Shown: one piece after another, positions 62,112-64,000 of the stretch
Layout of the letters: each line of letters starts with the position of its first letter
Position numbering within the stretch: the stretch's first letter is position 1
Source: Curtobacterium herbarum
Lineage (GTDB): Bacteria; Actinomycetota; Actinomycetes; Actinomycetales; Microbacteriaceae
Length of the DNA: 64,000 nt
Assembly (NCBI RefSeq): GCF_016907335.1
Contig: NZ_JAFBBT010000001.1
Span: forward strand, 2,542,001 to 2,606,000
Direction of reading: 5' to 3'
Position numbers and translations under genes: made by a program
The notes under the pieces: generated by a model
What the model was told of the DNA's origin: nothing
Databases searched by the model: none
What the model saw: only the letters and a program-made list of their open reading frames with translations

Positions 62112-62825
62112 TCAGGCCGTCAGGCCGAGCGCGTCCATCCGTCGCGTGTGCGCCGCGATGAGCTCGGTCCAGACCGGTTCGAGCCGCTCCTGGTCCTCCC
62201 GGGCGTGGGACGCCAGCGCCGACCGGGCCACGAGCAGCGTGTCCCCGACGAGCCGCCGGCCCCACATCGCCAGGCGCGACGCGACGACCGGGTCCTCGTC
62301 GATCCGGGCGGTCAGCTCCTCGACCACGGCGGGCTCTTCACGCGTGTCGAACACCGTGCGGAGACGCTGTCGGACGTCGATCGGCAGCGACCGCAGCAGG
62401 TTCGCGAACAGGTCGTTCAGGATGCCGGCGGTGACGTACCCGGTGAGCATCGACTCGTACCAGTCCGCACCGCTCGTCCGCTCGAGGAAACGGTCGATCG
62501 CGTCCCGGTGCGGGGCCATCAGATCGGCTGGCTCCTTGCCGCCACGCTCGATCTCGGCCACGATGGCACGGTGCCGCTCGAGAGCGGTCGTCGCGAGCAC
62601 CCCGGTGACCAGACGGCCCGAGAGCGTCGGCGCACCGGCGCCGGCACGGCCCATGGTCTCGTACAGCGACAGCTGCAGGTACGCCGCCTGGCCGAGGTAG
62701 ACGTCCAGCTCCGGGCTGACGTCGTCCAACTGCAGACGCTCGACGGTCCCGCTGCGCGGGTTCCGCGACGCGAGCCAGGTTGCAGCGAGCTGCCCAGCAC
62801 GCTTCCGGTTCCACCACGACACCAC
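62112..62825 (-). CDS. Ferritin-like fold protein (Rv3210c-like)
   Basis: A 237-residue helical protein of the actinobacterial ferritin-like/MiaE-like group found beside rhlE, corresponding to Rv3210c. Metal ligands would come from helices around YLQLSLYETMG, ALERHRAIVAEIE and HREDQERLEPVW-like segments (Glu/His rich). Whether it binds a diiron centre is not certain. The start is one of two adjacent GTG codons (62825 or 62822); 62825 is chosen because TATGCT lies 6 nt upstream. Divergent from rhlE. Confidence 0.82.
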   Translation of the reverse strand: MVSWWNRKRAGQLAATWLASRNPRSGTVERLQLDDVSPELDVYLGQAAYLQLSLYETMGRAGAGAPTLSGRLVTGVLATTALERHRAIVAEIERGGKEPADLMAPHRDAIDRFLERTSGADWYESMLTGYVTAGILNDLFANLLRSLPIDVRQRLRTVFDTREEPAVVEELTARIDEDPVVASRLAMWGRRLVGDTLLVARSALASHAREDQERLEPVWTELIAAHTRRMDALGLTA

Positions 62826-62831
62826 CCGCCC

Positions 62832-62837
62832 AGCATA
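62832..62837 (-). promoter_or_regulatory. -10 element for the ferritin-like gene
   Basis: TATGCT on the minus strand, 6 nt before GTG 62825. Confidence 0.5.
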
Positions 62838-62868
62838 GGGGTCGGGTGATACCCCTCCGGCACGTCGG

Positions 62869-62874
62869 TAGACT
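62869..62874 (+). promoter_or_regulatory. -10 element for the rhlE-like gene
   Basis: TAGACT; predicts a roughly 30-nt leader before TTG 62911. AGGGTGA in the leader can serve as ribosome site. Confidence 0.45.
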
Positions 62875-62910
62875 GGTCCGGACTCCTCCCCACGAACAGG
62901 GTGAACTTCT

Positions 62911-64000
62911 TTGACTTTCTCAGAACTCCAGATCGAGCAGGACATCGTCGATGCGCTCGCGAGCAAGGGCATCATCGAGCCCTTCCCGATCCAGCAGCAG
63001 ACGATCCCGCTCGCCCTGACCGGCCAGGACATCATCGGTCAGGCCAAGACCGGCACCGGCAAGACCTTCGGGTTCGGCCTGCCGCTGATCCAGCGCATCG
63101 GCGCCGACCCCGCGCCGGGCGTGAAGGCGCTCGTCGTCGTCCCGACCCGCGAGCTCGCCGTGCAGGTGAGCGAGGACCTCGAGTCCGCGATGGTCAACCG
63201 TCCGACGAAGCTCGTCTCGATCTACGGCGGCAAGGCGTACGAGGGGCAGGTCGAGCAGCTCAAGGCCGGCGCGCAGATCGTCGTCGGGACGCCCGGTCGT
63301 CTCATCGACCTGCAGCGGCAGCGTCTCCTGGACCTCTCGCACGTGCAGGAGATCGTCCTCGACGAGGCCGACCGCATGCTCGACCTCGGGTTCCTCTCCG
63401 ACATCGAGCGGATCTTCCAGGCGGTCCCCGAGGTCCGGCACACGATGCTGTTCTCGGCGACGATGCCGGCACCGATCGTCGCGCTGGCCCGCCGCTTCAT
63501 GTCGCGACCGGTGCACATCCGCGCGACGGACCCCGACGAGGGTCTGATGCAGGCGAACATCAAGCACGTCATCTACCGCGCGCACTCCCTGGACAAGGAC
63601 GAGGTCATCGCCCGCATCCTCCAGGCCGAGGGTCGCGGCAAGACCGTCATCTTCACGCGCACCAAGCGCGCTGCCGCCCGCATCGTCGAGGAGCTGAAGG
63701 ACCGCGGTTTCAACGCCGCCGCCGTCCACGGTGACCTCAACCAGGAGCAGCGCGAGCGTGCCATGGCCGCGTTCAAGGCCGGCAAGCGCGACGTCCTCAT
63801 CGCGACCGACGTCGCGGCCCGCGGCATCGACGTGGACGACGTCACGCACGTCATCAACCACACGATCCCGGACGACCCGGACACGTACCTGCACCGCGCC
63901 GGTCGCACCGGCCGCGCGGGCAAGACCGGCATCGCGGTCACGTTCGTCGACTGGGACGACCTGCACAAGTGGACGCTGATCGACAAGGCGCTCGAGTTCG
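62911..64000 (+). CDS. DEAD-box RNA helicase, RhlE-like (3' end beyond window)
   Basis: The first 363 codons are visible; the gene runs off the right edge. The start is TTG at 62911, giving the conserved FSELQIEQDIVDAL opening; an upstream GTG at 62901 is in another frame. The order of motifs is Q motif PFPIQQQTIP, Walker A AKTGTGKT, PTRELAVQ, TPGRLID, DEAD box VLDEADRMLDLGF, SATMP, then helicase C with ARGIDVDDV and HRAGRTGRAGK. Role: ATP-dependent RNA unwinding in ribosome assembly or mRNA decay. Corresponds to Rv3211. Confidence 0.95.
   Translation, partial: MTFSELQIEQDIVDALASKGIIEPFPIQQQTIPLALTGQDIIGQAKTGTGKTFGFGLPLIQRIGADPAPGVKALVVVPTRELAVQVSEDLESAMVNRPTKLVSIYGGKAYEGQVEQLKAGAQIVVGTPGRLIDLQRQRLLDLSHVQEIVLDEADRMLDLGFLSDIERIFQAVPEVRHTMLFSATMPAPIVALARRFMSRPVHIRATDPDEGLMQANIKHVIYRAHSLDKDEVIARILQAEGRGKTVIFTRTKRAAARIVEELKDRGFNAAAVHGDLNQEQRERAMAAFKAGKRDVLIATDVAARGIDVDDVTHVINHTIPDDPDTYLHRAGRTGRAGKTGIAVTFVDWDDLHKWTLIDKALEF

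Noticed and set aside
62901..63734. Alternative GTG start and frame for the right-edge helicase (MNFFDFL...)
   Set aside because: That frame lacks helicase motifs and ends at 63734; the frame from TTG 62911 carries all DEAD-box motifs.

Overview
The window is high-GC, gene-dense DNA (roughly 70% GC by eye) from an actinobacterium. I infer Microbacteriaceae, possibly Curtobacterium, but no marker gene here settles the genus. The evidence is a set of actinobacterial families (DUF3039, DUF3054, DUF3097, DUF3107, DUF2342, AdnAB), GatCAB, many GTG/TTG starts with GTGA/ATGA stop-start overlaps, many apparent leaderless starts, and gene order matching two mycobacterial neighbourhoods: Rv3193c-Rv3202c and Rv3208A-Rv3211. 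I see no insertion sequence, prophage, CRISPR array or rRNA. Both window edges cut a gene: a glycerophosphodiester phosphodiesterase at the left and a DEAD-box helicase at the right.

Layout. 0-5.5 kb: a LacI-regulated ABC uptake operon (binding protein, two permeases, ATPase, GDPD) read leftwards, with the repressor divergent and a palindromic operator between them. 5.5-9.3 kb: small membrane proteins, an unknown cytosolic protein, a DUF3097 protein and a zinc alcohol dehydrogenase. 9.4-11.3 kb: type III polyketide synthase plus methyltransferase. 11.5-17.5 kb: gatCAB and a class A penicillin-binding protein. 17.7-24.2 kb: secreted DUF1023 hydrolase, ligA, mnmA and an MFS exporter. 24.2-29.4 kb: tRNA-Leu, DedA, murI-rph-rdgB, pncB, DUF3039. 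29.4-32.2 kb: a two-gene ABC exporter. 32.5-39.6 kb: a cell-surface glycopolymer island (nucleotidyltransferase, Wzm/Wzt-type exporter, TagF-like transferase, two family-2 glycosyltransferases, CDP-alcohol phosphotransferase). 39.9-44.3 kb: a membrane HtrA protease with a QYGQ-repeat cytoplasmic domain, an aminotransferase/omega-amidase pair and initiator tRNA. 44.4-61.4 kb: the conserved block UPF0182, PDZ-Lon protease, DUF2342, ThiF-like protein, UvrD2, NudC, phosphotransferase, AdnB, AdnA. 61.5-64 kb: DUF3107, a membrane protein, a ferritin-like protein and RhlE.

Themes. Housekeeping operons are compact and often closed by perfect G+C-rich hairpins with a GGGAGGC core. Fourteen genes have a TANNNT -10 hexamer 6-7 nt before the start codon, which implies leaderless mRNAs and was used to choose several starts. 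The most interesting signals are the surface-polymer island with an altered CDP-alcohol phosphotransferase motif, the HtrA low-complexity domain, a terminator-like hairpin inside a permease gene, and a conserved block in which NudC has lost its zinc ligands and the phosphotransferase has lost its catalytic residues.
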